Below, piece by piece: positions 1 through 15,500 of a stretch of DNA of 64,000 bases (positions are counted from its first letter, which is position 1; each line of letters starts with the position of its first letter). The notes under the pieces are model-generated. The model was not told the origin of the DNA. It did not search any database and saw only the letters and a list, made by a program, of their open reading frames with translations. A program made the position numbers and the translations under genes. Source of the DNA: Hirudinaria manillensis (lineage: Eukaryota > Annelida > Clitellata > Hirudinida > Hirudinidae). The stretch lies in the NCBI GenBank assembly GCA_034509925.1, contig CM067528.1, positions 3,907,001 to 3,971,000 of the forward strand. The letters are read 5' to 3'.

Positions 1-216
1 CTTCTCAAATCACTGACGAGGGAATATTTTGAATTCTTAGGTCAGAAAAAAAATTGCAATGACTTTTAATTTATATCGTTAGCGGTAATTTCATGATGAG
101 TTTAATTTCATTTAATATGAATTATTCTTATTATAATAATAATAAAAATTCTTTAATGATCATAAATTCAATTTAAATCATTAATTCTTTAATAATCACA
201 AATTCCCTTCGTTCAG

Positions 217-1809
217 ACTGCATCCTCAGGGACAGGAAGTCGTCTGCACAGCAGCCTCAGTCGTCAAACGGCGCTGAAGTCGCCGCCGACGACGTCGCGA
301 TGGACGACGTTGACGTCGCGTCGCTTAGCAACAGCAGGAAGGGAAAGGAGGAAGTCCTGGGGGAATTGGGTCAACTCGTGCTTCAACACGATGTCAGTTT
401 CTATTTATAAATTTATAAATATATCGTCCGTTGGTTTATTGGTTATGTTGTACCATAAGTATTATTAGTTATGTGTTACATTATGAGTAATGGTTATCAT
501 ATCACATTATAATTATGTAATATTGTCATCCCTTTGTTTCAGGATGTCTATCCTCCAATTGTTTTCCTTATTTTCATCTCCCTGTCCTGGGAAGACACTC
601 CAGTCTGTGCCAAGACCGTTATTTGGTGCTATCCAATCCTGAAGCAGGTTTGGAACATCTCATTATAGCATATTATAATATTAATAATAGTTTATAATAC
701 TATTAATACTAAAATGTTAATTAGTCTTGCTAAGCTAGCCACAAGTCACAGCTACACAATAACAGCACTTAGTTGAAATCTTAGATTAAAAGTCAAAAGA
801 AATGCTCAGAAATGTTCATAAAATTTCTCCTTTTGGCAGCTCATGGTTTTGCAGAAGGTGAGTGGGGAGTACACCACAGACTTTTTCCGTTCCCTGCTCT
901 CGGGTCTCAACGTCCACGGTCAGCACGACACGGTGCTCTTCATAATCATCAGTGCGCTCGTGCAGACTTACGAACTGCTCGTGAGTTGCTCGTGTTTATT
1001 TTATTTTATTTGTTTATTTGTTTGTTTGTTATCTAGTTTATTTTTAAATTAAATAAATTTAAAATATTTCATCTTTCTATGGCATTAATAATTTATTAAT
1101 ACCTTAATATAATGATTTATTAATAAATTACCTATAATACCTTAATATAATGATTTATTAATAAATTACCTATAATACCTTAATATATTATTAATTAATT
1201 ATTACAGTAAATTATTAAATTAAATTATTGAAATAATTTATTGATAACCGATCGCATTTTGTCGCAGATTCCGCACTTTCCTGGAGTTCGGGAAATCATG
1301 TTAAACATTCCCGGTTGCACAGAAGAAAGTTTGGACGTTGGTTTTAATCTTTTTGCAGCATCTTGTTATCATTTTTGTGAAGTATCAACGAGTGATAATT
1401 AATCGATAAAACATTAAAAGCTTGTAATTATTTCCTGTGACGTTTTGTTCGTTTATTTTCAGATGTTCAACGCTCGATTCATAAACACCAGCTCTCAAAA
1501 CAGGAACTTTGAGAAGAAAAAACGTGAATTTTTCAAATCACTGGTTGAAGGTGCAATAGAAGTTGGTTGAAATCCAATCATGTTACCAACAAATTCATTG
1601 GAATTTAAGTGAAGACGAAAATGATGAATTATTAAAATTTTGTATTTACAATTAAATTGCAGAAAAACATCGGTCAACGTTACAAGAATCCGGTCCACAT
1701 AAAGAACTTGGCTCCGTTCAAGCTTTTCCGGCAAAAGCAGAAGGAACTCATGCTCCAGGAAGACGTCAAGGATCTCGGATTGTGCTCCTTGTTTATGCCA
1801 GAAAACTGA
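217..1809 (+). CDS. XPO5: Exportin-5, C-terminal exons (5' end outside window)
   Basis: Exportin-5 is the karyopherin that carries pre-miRNA and other structured RNAs out of the nucleus with Ran-GTP. Six exons fit: 217-392, 543-647, 840-980, 1268-1336, 1463-1561 and 1663-1809; every internal junction is phase 0. The peptides match the C-terminal end of the family as I know it: SLSWEDT, LNVHGQHD, QTYELL, GVREIM and the near-terminal VHIKNL, with gap-free spacing across the last junctions. The reading ends at TGA 1807-1809, followed by ATTAAA at about 1838. The two last introns use the uncommon donor GTTGGT. The N-terminal Ran-binding HEAT repeats lie to the left of the window. Family assignment is firm; exon edges are inferred. 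Confidence 0.93.
1099..1188. repeat. 38-bp tandem repeat in an exportin-5 intron
   Basis: The words beginning ACCTTAATAT start at 1101, 1139 and 1177, giving a 38-bp period with two full copies and part of a third. It is AT-rich and lies wholly inside the intron between 980 and 1268. Confidence 0.9.
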
Positions 1810-1837
1810 CATCTTTTGAACAATTGCTTCACAAAAC

Positions 1838-1843
1838 ATTAAA
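1838..1843 (+). terminator. Poly(A) signal ATTAAA of exportin-5
   Basis: ATTAAA lies 28 bases after the stop codon, the usual spacing for a cleavage signal. It is the best candidate before the next gene begins at 2104. Confidence 0.5.
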
Positions 1844-2103
1844 CAAAGAACGCCTTTCTTGGCTTGTAGTTTCAATCGCAATTCTAGTTTATTCTTAGGA
1901 GTTTTATATAAAAAAAAAATTTATAGGAATTTCTTTTTAAGGCTCTGGTTCGATCGTAAAGTACGATTTTGCGAGTTACATGTTTTTTGGCTCACTGTTT
2001 CGTTTCTCCGCGTTTATGACGTAGTCGCTATTACGAACGGCATTAGTTGAAGGACGAAATAAGTATTTTGTTTGTTTTTGTTTTTCGATAAATCCGATAA
2101 AAA

Positions 2104-4293
2104 ATGGAATCAGACCTCCAAGTTGATATCAAGACGAATCTCGATGTCGTCTGCTTGAACCTCATGAAACTCCTCGATGAATGCGAAACTGTCGTTCCCT
2201 GGTTCGGCCAGCTGAAGAAGGTCATTCAGGTGAGCGACTTGCCTTGTCAAATATGACTTTTAGCCGCTGAAGACGTTCCGTGTTTTGTCGCCAGATGGCC
2301 GATTACCTGTACGATGCTGTCGACGAGAAATTGTCTGCTGTCGGAATTAACATTAAGAAGAAAAAGACGAGGAAGGCATCGCCTGTGAGGAGCATGTCCG
2401 GTGTCAACGACGCTTCTGGTGACGGAGCGACGACCTATAGTTCAGACGGGGTGGATTCGGCCCTGGCTCCGTTTGATAAGGCGGAGTTGCTGTACTTTGC
2501 CGACATCATAATGATAATTAAGATATTCTGCGTCTTGGATCTCAGTTTGAAGGTGCAAATGACCCAGTGCACGAGTCCAGTTTACATTAGGAAGCTGGAA
2601 TCGCTTCTCACGAGGGCGCTTTCCTCGAATTTTCAATCGGTCAGACCTCTGATCGACCTGAAAGTGTTTTGTTTGGAATATGGCTTCTTTGACAGGTCCT
2701 CTTACGGAGGACCAGACAGTAAAACGGAAGAACTCATCAGACTCATGGAGTTTGCCGAGACCAGACTAGATGAACTGGAGGCACCGTTTCTCGAAGTCGA
2801 TCAAAAGGTAGACGCGAAGACTCTCATTTCTCGGGCATTTGACCAGAAACAATCAGAACAGTCAACCGACGAGGAACAGCCTCAAAACGCCATCGATTTC
2901 TTGGCCTTGCTGGATATGAAAAAGATGACGGCCCATCTGGGACTTCAACAGCCGACTGATACTTCAGATTACAAGAGAGAGAACTTTCCAAGACAAATAA
3001 AGGAAATTGTCCTGCGCATTGTCAATCTTCTTAGTGAGCTCGTCTTCGAACCTGAAATAAATCCAAGTCTCCTTGTTTTCACGGCCCAGTACAGGCTTCT
3101 GTCTAAAAAGAAATTTCACGAGACTGGACTCTTTTCCGTGAATCCTAGTTGCTCGTTCGATCAGATCAGCTCCCATTTCATGCACGACGGCACCAGGACA
3201 TGGCTGCTGGCCAAGATTGAAGAGTGGCTCTTCACCTCCAACAAGTGCATCTGCTGGTTTAGTGGCTTGGAGGGAACCGGAAAGAGTTGCGTAGTTTCGG
3301 CCTTCTGTAAACTCAATCAGTGCTACGTCATGAACGTCTTCGTCTTCGACTCCAGACACGAGAACGGGATGGTCGAACTGATCAAATCGATCGCCAACAG
3401 TCTCCTCAGGAACATTCCCGAATACGTTTGCATGATGGACGACATCATCCAAGAGAATCGAAAAATCGATCTCGGTGACAGTCACGAGGATTCCATAAAT
3501 GATTGGCGTCGTTTGTACGACTTTTTGCTCAGGAAACCTCTCAAGGCTCTGTTTTCGAATCACGTCAAGAACTGCCCTCGCCGTAGGTTGATCGTCATCG
3601 ACGGCCTTCATGACTTGAAGCCGTCGGAGTGGGCCAACTTTCTTCTCTTTATTCACGTCTTCAGGCAAGACTTCTCGAAGTGGTTTTGCATCCTGGTGAC
3701 CTGTCGAAGCGAACGCGAGTTTCTTAATCCAGACATGCTGGAGGAGGTGGAGAAGCACAAAATAGGAGTTGAAGTGGACTCTAAGGAGAGCATTTCCAGC
3801 CAGGTGGAACCGATTAACTTGGAGTCCAAGAATGTGGTGAATCATCACATTCGGGACATTGAGACGTTCTTTGCGGCATGTTTCGGAGACATCATGTGTC
3901 GCAAGAAATTCGGCAAAGAAGGCAGCAAGTCCTCTCCGAGATACAATCCAGACCACATGGCTCTCTCGAGCACGGTGGACAAATTTGTGAAGCACATCTG
4001 CGGTCGCTTTTCGTACGCACAACATCTGCTGAACATCTTCGAGGAAACTATGGACGATTACAATGGCCAATTTCAGTGCAGCCTAATCAAAACCTTCGAA
4101 AGGTTCAGGGTACTGATAGGCAAGGATAAGATTGAGGAAGAAATGAAAAGTTTTGCCAAACTCTTCAACGCTTACAGACAAAAGGACGGTACATCAGGTT
4201 AGTCTAATTTGCATAAATTAATTAAATATTTGGTAAATTGTCTCAACGTTGAAATTTTCTTCAGTAATTCTGAGAATCAACGTCCACGAATGA
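2104..4293 (+). CDS. STAND/NACHT-like P-loop NTPase, otherwise unrecognised
   Basis: Three exons fit: 2104-2229, 2295-4197 and 4265-4293, giving about 685 aa; without the last splice the frame would stop at 4202. Around residue 366 there is a Walker A motif, GLEGTGKS. It is preceded by the pattern R-x-WL-x4-I-x2-WL and a hydrophobic strand that typically leads into NACHT/STAND nucleotide-binding domains. A Walker B-like strand, RLIVIDGLHDL, follows at about residue 478, with His where NACHT proteins usually carry acidic residues. The first 300 residues are helical in character, with a basic KKKKTRK stretch near residue 70, and match no family I can name. No ankyrin, TPR, WD40 or LRR repeats follow the NTPase, which is unusual for STAND proteins. 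The start is the first ATG in the open first exon. The 5' end lies 295 bp after the exportin-5 stop. Confidence 0.72.
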
Positions 4294-4421
4294 AGATTTA
4301 TCCGAATGACTCTCGCGTTTCTGTTGCTCGACATCTTAAGGATCATTCGAAACATCTCAGAAACGTTTTTAAACTTTCCTTATCACCTTCGAATTTCGTA
4401 CGGCTTGGCCCGAATCGATCA

Positions 4422-4427
4422 AATAAA
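4422..4427 (+). terminator. Poly(A) signal AATAAA of the NTPase gene
   Basis: A canonical AATAAA stands about 130 bases after the proposed stop at 4293 and before a gene-free stretch. Confidence 0.5.
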
Positions 4428-4429
4428 AA

Positions 4430-5218
4430 CGCAAAAACATTCATAACTTGAATTAGACGTTTTGGTGCTCTTGGACGACAGTTTAAAAAAAATGAAAAAC
4501 TGGAACCCAGATTTTTACATTTATTAGCCTCAAACTTCATATCAATAGGAGAACCATAAGCACATCTTATAATATAATTAAAATTTATACTGCTCGTCAG
4601 CGGGGCAAGTAAAGCAATGTCACTTTCAAATTGCGGACGAAATTATGCAATTTGAAGCTCATTAGCAGAACCAAATGACCAGTTGATTTCAATAATTGAG
4701 TGACCCTTGAAAGTTTGTATTTTGAACAAACATGTAGACACAAAAATAATTAAAAGAATAACATTCTATTAATTAAGGGGAAATTAGGATCTTCACCACA
4801 TTTACCTTTTGTTTGACTTATACAACTTCATGAAATAACTCATCCATAAAAATTTGGTAATAATTTTATATTATTGTGTCTAACAGCACAATTCTTGTTA
4901 GTCGAATTAGTATTTATTGAAAGATTACAAATTGTTGTATGCATGCATTCACCAAAGCTTCGATGTTTACATAAATTTGCTCAGTCTTCCGGCTCGTTGT
5001 TGACATCGTTTTTGTACCGCTAGGGGTGGAGCTACATTTAGCTTTAGAGTATTTATATCTTTGTAGTACAAGGTGATTTCAATGTTTGTTGAAGACGGGC
5101 TCGGTTACTATGTTTGAAACAAAATGCTAGTGATTTGCTTTGAGCAGGTGAAGCATAAGATTATCCTGACATATGATGAGATCTCCTAAGAGTTACAGGG
5201 CTTTATAATCGTCTTGAT
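4430..5218. other. Intergenic stretch, nothing recognised
   Basis: AT-rich spacer between the NTPase gene and the EEIG1 homologue. No open frame with coding character, structural RNA or clear repeat was seen. The last few hundred bases should hold the EEIG1 promoter and 5'UTR, but no TATA box is obvious. Confidence 0.5.
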
Positions 5219-8501
<3,283 letters not shown>

Positions 8502-9546
8502 CTCATTCCCGGATCAGACGCCAAAGCGTCCGTCGCGGACCTCCGTCGTCGCATCGTCGTTAGTCATTCATATCAAGGGATTTTCGCGGACCTTAATTTT
8601 CTGTCGGCATTCGAATCGCTTGGGACGTCGCGTTATTTATTTTGTTTCCTTCGATCTGATGTATAAATAGACTGCCTGCTGACCTGACGTTTATAGTTTT
8701 GGAATCTTTAGCTGACCCCCGCTAGGGAATGAAGCTAATCATCCGACGACGTCCGTCTCTCTCTCTCCTGCCGCACTACAGCACCGAGTTAGCCCTTAAG
8801 CTGGACCTGCACACGTTTTTACAAATTGTTTTTATTATTGATTTCTTAATTTTAGCCACCTATGTTCACTTAGCAGCTTTAAATGATTTGGTAAAGTTAT
8901 TTTGACCGACTTTGCCGTTAAAACTTCACTCTCATTAAAAACCTGTTTGAAGTCATTGAATTACTTTTGTGTGCCTGGACCCTGGAGTCGCATGTGACTC
9001 GGTTTGAGAATATTACTAGATTGTAGTCGATGCATGACCAACTCTTACGTCGGGATAGAGATCGCCAGTCTTTCTGAAACAATCGTTTTCAACACGTCAG
9101 CCCTTTATTTTGAAGATACAGCAGCAAACAAAATAAGGACCAAAGAAACTGTACATCTATCACACCAGCTTGCTTCAACAAAACCGTGGCCTGTTGTTGC
9201 AAAATGTAATGCAGACGAGTAGAGCCTATCACGGCTTTCTTGAAAGAACCATAGAATTAACGGAGGATCTCCGGAGGGGGGGTGGTGGCGAGTCGAAAAT
9301 CTCCGGCCAACGTCTCGCGAGGGGCCATAGAAACGGACTAACGAACGGACCGCTCGGGTCTCTCGAAGAAACTCAACCAAAACAAGAATTATCATTTAAG
9401 CTCCAGAGGTGTTGTTTACTGACTCCAACAGACATTATCAGCCTTCAACAAGAAAATTGCATCGGAACAAAAAAAGAAACAGAAACGGGTGAATAATTTC
9501 CGACGCCGGAAAAACCGGCAAAGAACTCGAAGGAGCGCCGGGCGGT
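8502..9546. other. Convergent intergenic stretch
   Basis: Separates the EEIG1 homologue (+) from the 3' end of FAM193 (-). It holds a short CT run near 8758. TTTATT at 9104-9109 reads AATAAA on the minus strand and could serve FAM193. No gene was recognised. Confidence 0.5.
9104..9109 (-). terminator. Candidate FAM193 poly(A) signal
   Basis: AATAAA on the minus strand, about 440 bases past the FAM193 stop. No closer canonical hexamer was noticed. Confidence 0.35.
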
Positions 9547-12500
9547 TCAGGAGTTGCAACTCTGCGGGGGTTTCCTCCTGTTGAAGATGTCCTTAACGTT
9601 TAGATTCACTCTCAGTTTCTCTCTCACGGGCAGAGGTGGCGTGTTGAAGCAGAACCTGACAGTGAAACGATCACCAATGAATGATGAAACATGCAATGCT
9701 TAATTACCAGATAATGAATAATTGCCAAACTTAATCTAAACTTTTAAAGAGTCAGACGTTATTGGAAATAAATGCACGCAATGTTAAAAAAATAACAAAT
9801 GAATTAGAATAAGTTTGAAATGTCACGTCCATCTCACCTCTTAAATTCTTCAATCTCTCTATCATCTTCCCCGAGGTCTTCCTCATCATTGGGTTTGAAT
9901 ATTTCCTCTGATCGTTGCGGGAGATAAAAAGATAATTAGTTACAAGTCGTTAAAAAAGATACTTCGTCAAATACTTAACGAATTTAATGGAAGACCTACC
10001 GAACGACAGGTCGGTGCAGATTTTGTTCCTTTTCTTTTGCTTCTTGTTCTTTGACGAACAAGGAGGTGGCGATGATTCCACGGGAGTCTAAATGTCGAGT
10101 ATCGATGGGTTGAGAGAAAATAAATCACAAAAAAATAATAATAAACCATGTTATTTTATCTCACATGTGTGGCAGCAGCCTTTGCATTGTTTGGAAGGAC
10201 GGCCTGAACACGATTCTGACAACCGTCTTGGGTGGGCTGCTTGGCATTCTGGCACGTGCCGTTGGCCTTGGAGAGGACCGTTATCATTCCGCTGAAGAGG
10301 CAGGAGGTCGAAGGAGTCGCTTTGTTCTGCTTGGAGGCGAAAGACACACGACAAGTATGGTTTTCTCGAACTTCTTTGGCCTGAGAGATGCTGTTCTTCA
10401 AGGAATCTGACTTTTGCAAGGATGCCTTTTGCTTGTGATCGGGAGCTTTTCGTGCGTCGATTTTCTTCGACTTGGACCTCGGAGACTGCGGAGGAGTGAG
10501 GATCGCTCGCAAATCCGCATTCGAAGTTGCCTTCGAAATGGAGTCGACCGAGTTCGCTTTGCAATCTAAGATGGCCTCGGACGATGAAATTAACTTTTCC
10601 TGCTGAGTGCAACCCGTTCCGAGAGAGTTCTTTTTTGCTTTGTCCGCAGGGTCGGTTTTCTTCTCGCCTGCTTCCTTATTTGGAGGTATTTCCAATTTTT
10701 TGGAAGAATTTATCTTCAGCATTGGAACTGAATTCTCGAGCAACGAGTGCACTGAGGTAGCTGCAGATCCCGAAATCATGGCAGGATGTACTCGAGTATC
10801 TAAGACGAAAATTAACAAAGTTTTACCAGAATCGATCAAAATTTTCCAACAACGTCCTGCAATTGAAAACCTCTAGACTTCTCTTCGATCTTCACTTCAG
10901 GCATGGACTTGGAAGAAGCAGAGGATGGAGAATTGCTGGTTTGACGGAGTTGCAGGAGGAGATGAGACTTTTTGTCATCAATTAAATTGTTTGTTGCCAT
11001 CTCGGAACCGGAGGTGCTTTTTGAGACGTTTTCTTTGTTCTGCATCGGGAGCATCGAGAACGAGCAGATTTAAAAATGGAAGGATTTAAAAGATGAACAA
11101 TGATCGCAAAACTAATGTTCAATCTTCTCCGATCACCTTTTTATTTTTGCCAGTTTTCTTTTTAATTCCCGAATTTTTTCTGTGCTCCTTGGCTGCTCGA
11201 TCGAGATTTTTCTTTCCACCGTTGATGTAATCGATCAACTCATCCACCGACTTCAAACCCGAACTCTGCTCGGGTGATGAACTTTTTGACGCAGGAGCAG
11301 AGTTGTGACTCGGATTTGACGTCCCCTTCTGCGTCGTTTTAGATGAGCTTTGCTGTGACGTTTAAAGTTGATCAAGTGTTATTATTATTATTACTATTAT
11401 TATAATGCACTATAATTTATAATTACTTAATGTCAAGTGATGCTCAATTGGATTACAGAAGTACAATTGTTATTAAAATAGTGTTTAGTTAAATTTAATA
11501 CAAGTTCATTTATAAAACATTTAAAGATACAATCAATGTTACCTTCTTTTTCAATTTTTGTCTCAATCTGTCTCGGCATTCTGCAAAATTCTTGCTCGTT
11601 GGAGCATTCGATTGCTGCAAGAGACAATTTAATTAATTAATTAAATTAATTAGTTAATTAAAATAAACAAAAATAAGGAATCTAGAATAAAAATAACAAT
11701 AAAATAAGAAATGCAAGCAGCTTAGACAAATGAGTGCAAATGCCAACACAAAAGTAATGGTTGCATCACTCATTCATTCAACACTCATCTTGCATGCCAT
11801 GAGTGCTCTCAGGAGTGGAGTAAATATGTAATATGCAAATATCATTAAGGCAATTAGGAGGAGTGCTTCATGAAATCAAGGACTTAATTATTATTTTTTT
11901 TTTAAATCCAATTTTTTTAAATGCAACTTCTATAATAACCGTTTCGTGTCCAAAGAATTCGCAGTGCCAGCACTCGCAGTGAGACTTTCCGTTCGGGTCC
12001 TTCTGGCCGCCCGACGACTTGTCGTCTGCTTCGCAACTGGGGAGGTGCGAGTGGGGAGAAGCGTCGCACTCTTCCTTGTCCGGTCCCCCGTCCCCGGCAC
12101 CCACCATGTGGCCGTTGCAGCTCGGCGCCCTGCATCGATTCGACTCCTGAGATTGTTTCGACGGCTGCTGAGGTACGGTGAACGACCCCTGCTTCTGATT
12201 GGCCAACGAGTCGGACCCGTCGTCGCCGCTTCCGGGCTTCGGTCGAGGGACGGCCTTGCTTTGTTGTTGTTGTTGCTGCTGCTGCTGCTTTTGACAGGAA
12301 CTCGGAGGCTTGAGGGCAACCTGATAATAGTTGCAGGATGTCGGTGATTTTTTGTCGTTCTGAGGTAGTATCTTTTCGGGGTGCTGCGTGGACCTGTCCC
12401 TTCCTGACTTTTTGTCGAGGGAATTTCCCGTCGTCTCGTTCCTCTGCACCTTGATTTCGCAACAACTCGCCTCGTCCGCGACGCCTTGGGTCCCGGCGAG

Positions 12501-15500
12501 CGTTTTCGAAATCTTGCGTTCCGTGATTTTGGTCGGCGATCTCGAGGCGTCAGCGGAGTTTTGCACGTCGGGCACGCGACGGCGATTTAATGACAAGCTC
12601 GAGTCGAACCGATCTTCGAGAGAAGCGACGGCGTCGGCCACGTCCGGCACGGCGGAACTCGGGGAGGAAGACGGAGGCAGCGCTCGTCTGTCGTTCGTGC
12701 AGAGCCTCGAGCACCTGTTCCTCTCTTGGCGGCATTGCTGTTCAAGGGATGGCAGTAAGAAGCGCTGGCTGAAATTGTTTTCTATGATCGTCTTCTGAGA
12801 AAAACTAGGCTGATTCGTATAGTCCATGAAGTTTTCGATTATCGATTTCGGAGAGAAGGACGCCTCGTCGGGATGATCGATGAAGCGAGACGTCTTTAGG
12901 AGGAGTTCCGCGTTCGTCAGCGGAGCCATTGTAGCATATTCCAAGTCTCCGGACGTCTGAAGAACAATCGCACGCAACGTGACGCTCGAGAACTCAAATG
13001 GACGTCAAGAATCGAGTCGACTCACGTTAATTCCGTCCTCGTGGATGTCGTAGTCTTCGTCGTCGTCCTCGTCTTCTTCTTCCTCGTCCTCTCCGTTCTG
13101 ATTGGCTTTGAGCATGAACTTCAGTATGTGCTTGGGATTCTTTTTGTTGTATGAGAGCAAGCAGAGCGACTCCTTATTGCAGTTGAGGCAGTTGCAGTAG
13201 GGCACGACTTCCCGCTGCTGGAGAAGGAAGGACTGATTGCATCGGCTCACGAGCTGCTTGCGATTATTTTTCATTCAAATTAATTTTGTTTTTTGTGTTT
13301 TTTTTAAATTTAATTTAATTTTCATCTCTCACGTGCAACAAAACAAGAACGAATAAAAAAAACATTAAGTTCGCCAAACTTGCCTCGGACGAAGAATTTT
13401 CGATGCTCGGGCAAAAATCTGGAAGATGGATTTGTTGAGCGTCGTGAAAGTCGTCGTCATCGTCGTCGTCGTCTTCCTCTTCTTCATCTTCGTCATCGTC
13501 GTCGTCGTCATCTTCACTGGAGACTCCAACACCATCTCCCCTCCTTCTCTCTTTGCTGAGAAAAGACATTTAAAATATATTTAAATTTAAACTGCACATG
13601 ACGATGATGATGATGATGCTGCTACTGCTGCAAACGAGAAGAGCAACTACGAACTGCGCATCCGCGAGGAAGGAATCGTCGCTGGACGAGGAGGTGCTTC
13701 TGACGGAGGCGGAGTTGAGGTAATCCTGGAAGTCGGGTTCCTGCTTCTCGAAGGAGGTCGGTGACAAACCCTCCTCCGAAATGATGTCCGGGCTGATGAT
13801 GCCGCAGGTGATCAGGTGAGACATGCCGGCCTCGTCGTAGGAACATCTGAACATGATGGATGTACGTTCAGGTGCACGAGTGTAAATGTTTGAATATTAA
13901 TTACTCGTGGGCGTAAACATTTGCATATTAATTACTTATGGGCACAAACATTTGCATATTAATTACTTATTACTTGCAAATGATACTAGGTGAAATTCCT
14001 AAGAAAAGATTTTGATTTACTTGGCAGTTTTGCAGTTGGGACATTGAGTTTCGTTGGCTCGGCCGTGAATCCAGAGCTTCTCGAAGGATTCCACTTTCTT
14101 GTCATTGCTAAAAAATTAATTTAAATTAATTTGTTATGCATAAAAACCGTAGAATTATTCTTTAAACTTATAAAAATTGAAATACCCTGCAGAGTTAAAT
14201 CGTAAATAATTAAATAATAAGACCAGATAACTAAATCATTTCTCTTTGTCTAGATTCCTTACTTTAAGCTTCACTTCTTTACACAAGTCCATGAAAATAG
14301 ATTATCAAGCAAGAATTTTAATCAAATTCCTTAATTACAAAATCCACGTAGCACCAAAATAAATCACAACTTTGCATCTTTGCTCTGCAACAAGTAATTG
14401 CATCTTTATGTTATTATTTTCCAGTCCTGCATTCAATTTCAAAACTTATAAGACAACAAGGCACTGAATCACCAGACTTTCTTTTTAGTCACCCATTACT
14501 TCAACATATCAGCAATTGATATTGCAAACATTAGCCAACTTGAGGTCGCATTATGACGACAACGATAAGAACGCGCTGAGTATCGGTCGTCAAATAATTT
14601 TCAAATTAAATCCTTAACAACTTAAAAATGACTCTCACTCAAAGGCGTCTGCCAAAAGGCAACCTCCCTGAATCTCCTTCAAGAGTTGCCTTTGTTTTTT
14701 AATGAACTCCAGTCCGTCGATCAAGCAGTGCTTTCGTTCCTTCATCTTTTCCTGCGATGAACGATCGAATGAAAAAAAAATAAAAATAATAATAAACGAA
14801 TAATTGCAATAATTCGAGACAAAAAAGAGTCAAAAAAAAAAAACAAAACACAAGATCCTCACGATTTCGTACGACTCGTCGTATTTCTCGATGTGCTGCT
14901 GACACGACTTCCAGAACTGACTGACCTCGGACATCTCGCGGACGAACCTCTCGTGCTCCGACAGGACCTCGGCGTACTTCCTCGCCAAGGATTCCTGCTC
15001 CTTTGACATCTCCTCCTGCTGCCTTTTCATCAGGTCCTGACTGGAAGGAGAAAGTTTCTCGTTTCGAGTCTCGGAACCGACGATGAACTCGGGAAAGGTG
15101 AGAAAAAATTTTTGAGAGGAAATTTCGATAAAAACCCGATGATGTTGGCAGCTTCGGGCAGGCACTTCTGGACGATGGGCTCGTTGAAGATGACGCAGCA
15201 GAAGAGGTACTTGTTGTGCAGCTGCCACGTGGCATTGAATCGGCTCATGTGCTGTTCGACCTTCACCCCGGCGAAAATGAATCCGTTGAAAGAAGAGCAA
15301 AAAAAAAGAACGCTCGAGAATCAAACGAACGCAACACTAACGAGGGGGCTGAGAACGTCTGCCAGAAACTCGCAGGCAGTACAGAGGTGCATGTACTTGT
15401 GGAGAATGATGGACACGAAGTTGTAGGCCACGTCTGCCGTGTCCGTCCTCTGGCGAGCGGTTTTTTTCAGGATGTGAATCTTCATGTTGATCAGCATCTG

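Noticed and set aside
2964..4070. 368-codon frame antisense to the STAND-like NTPase
   Set aside because: It is a shadow of the sense gene, whose codon choice happens to avoid antisense stops. Its peptide has no recognisable motif, and the sense frame carries Walker motifs.
12265..12295. Poly-Gln run as a disease-type CAG expansion
   Set aside because: Only nine codons, and mixed CAA/CAG, which is stable; nothing suggests expansion.
11946..12798. Plus-strand frames of 133 and 136 codons opposite FAM193
   Set aside because: They lie antisense to the large FAM193 exon, which contains the diagnostic CECWHCEFFGH. They include poly-Leu from the Gln run and show no independent support.
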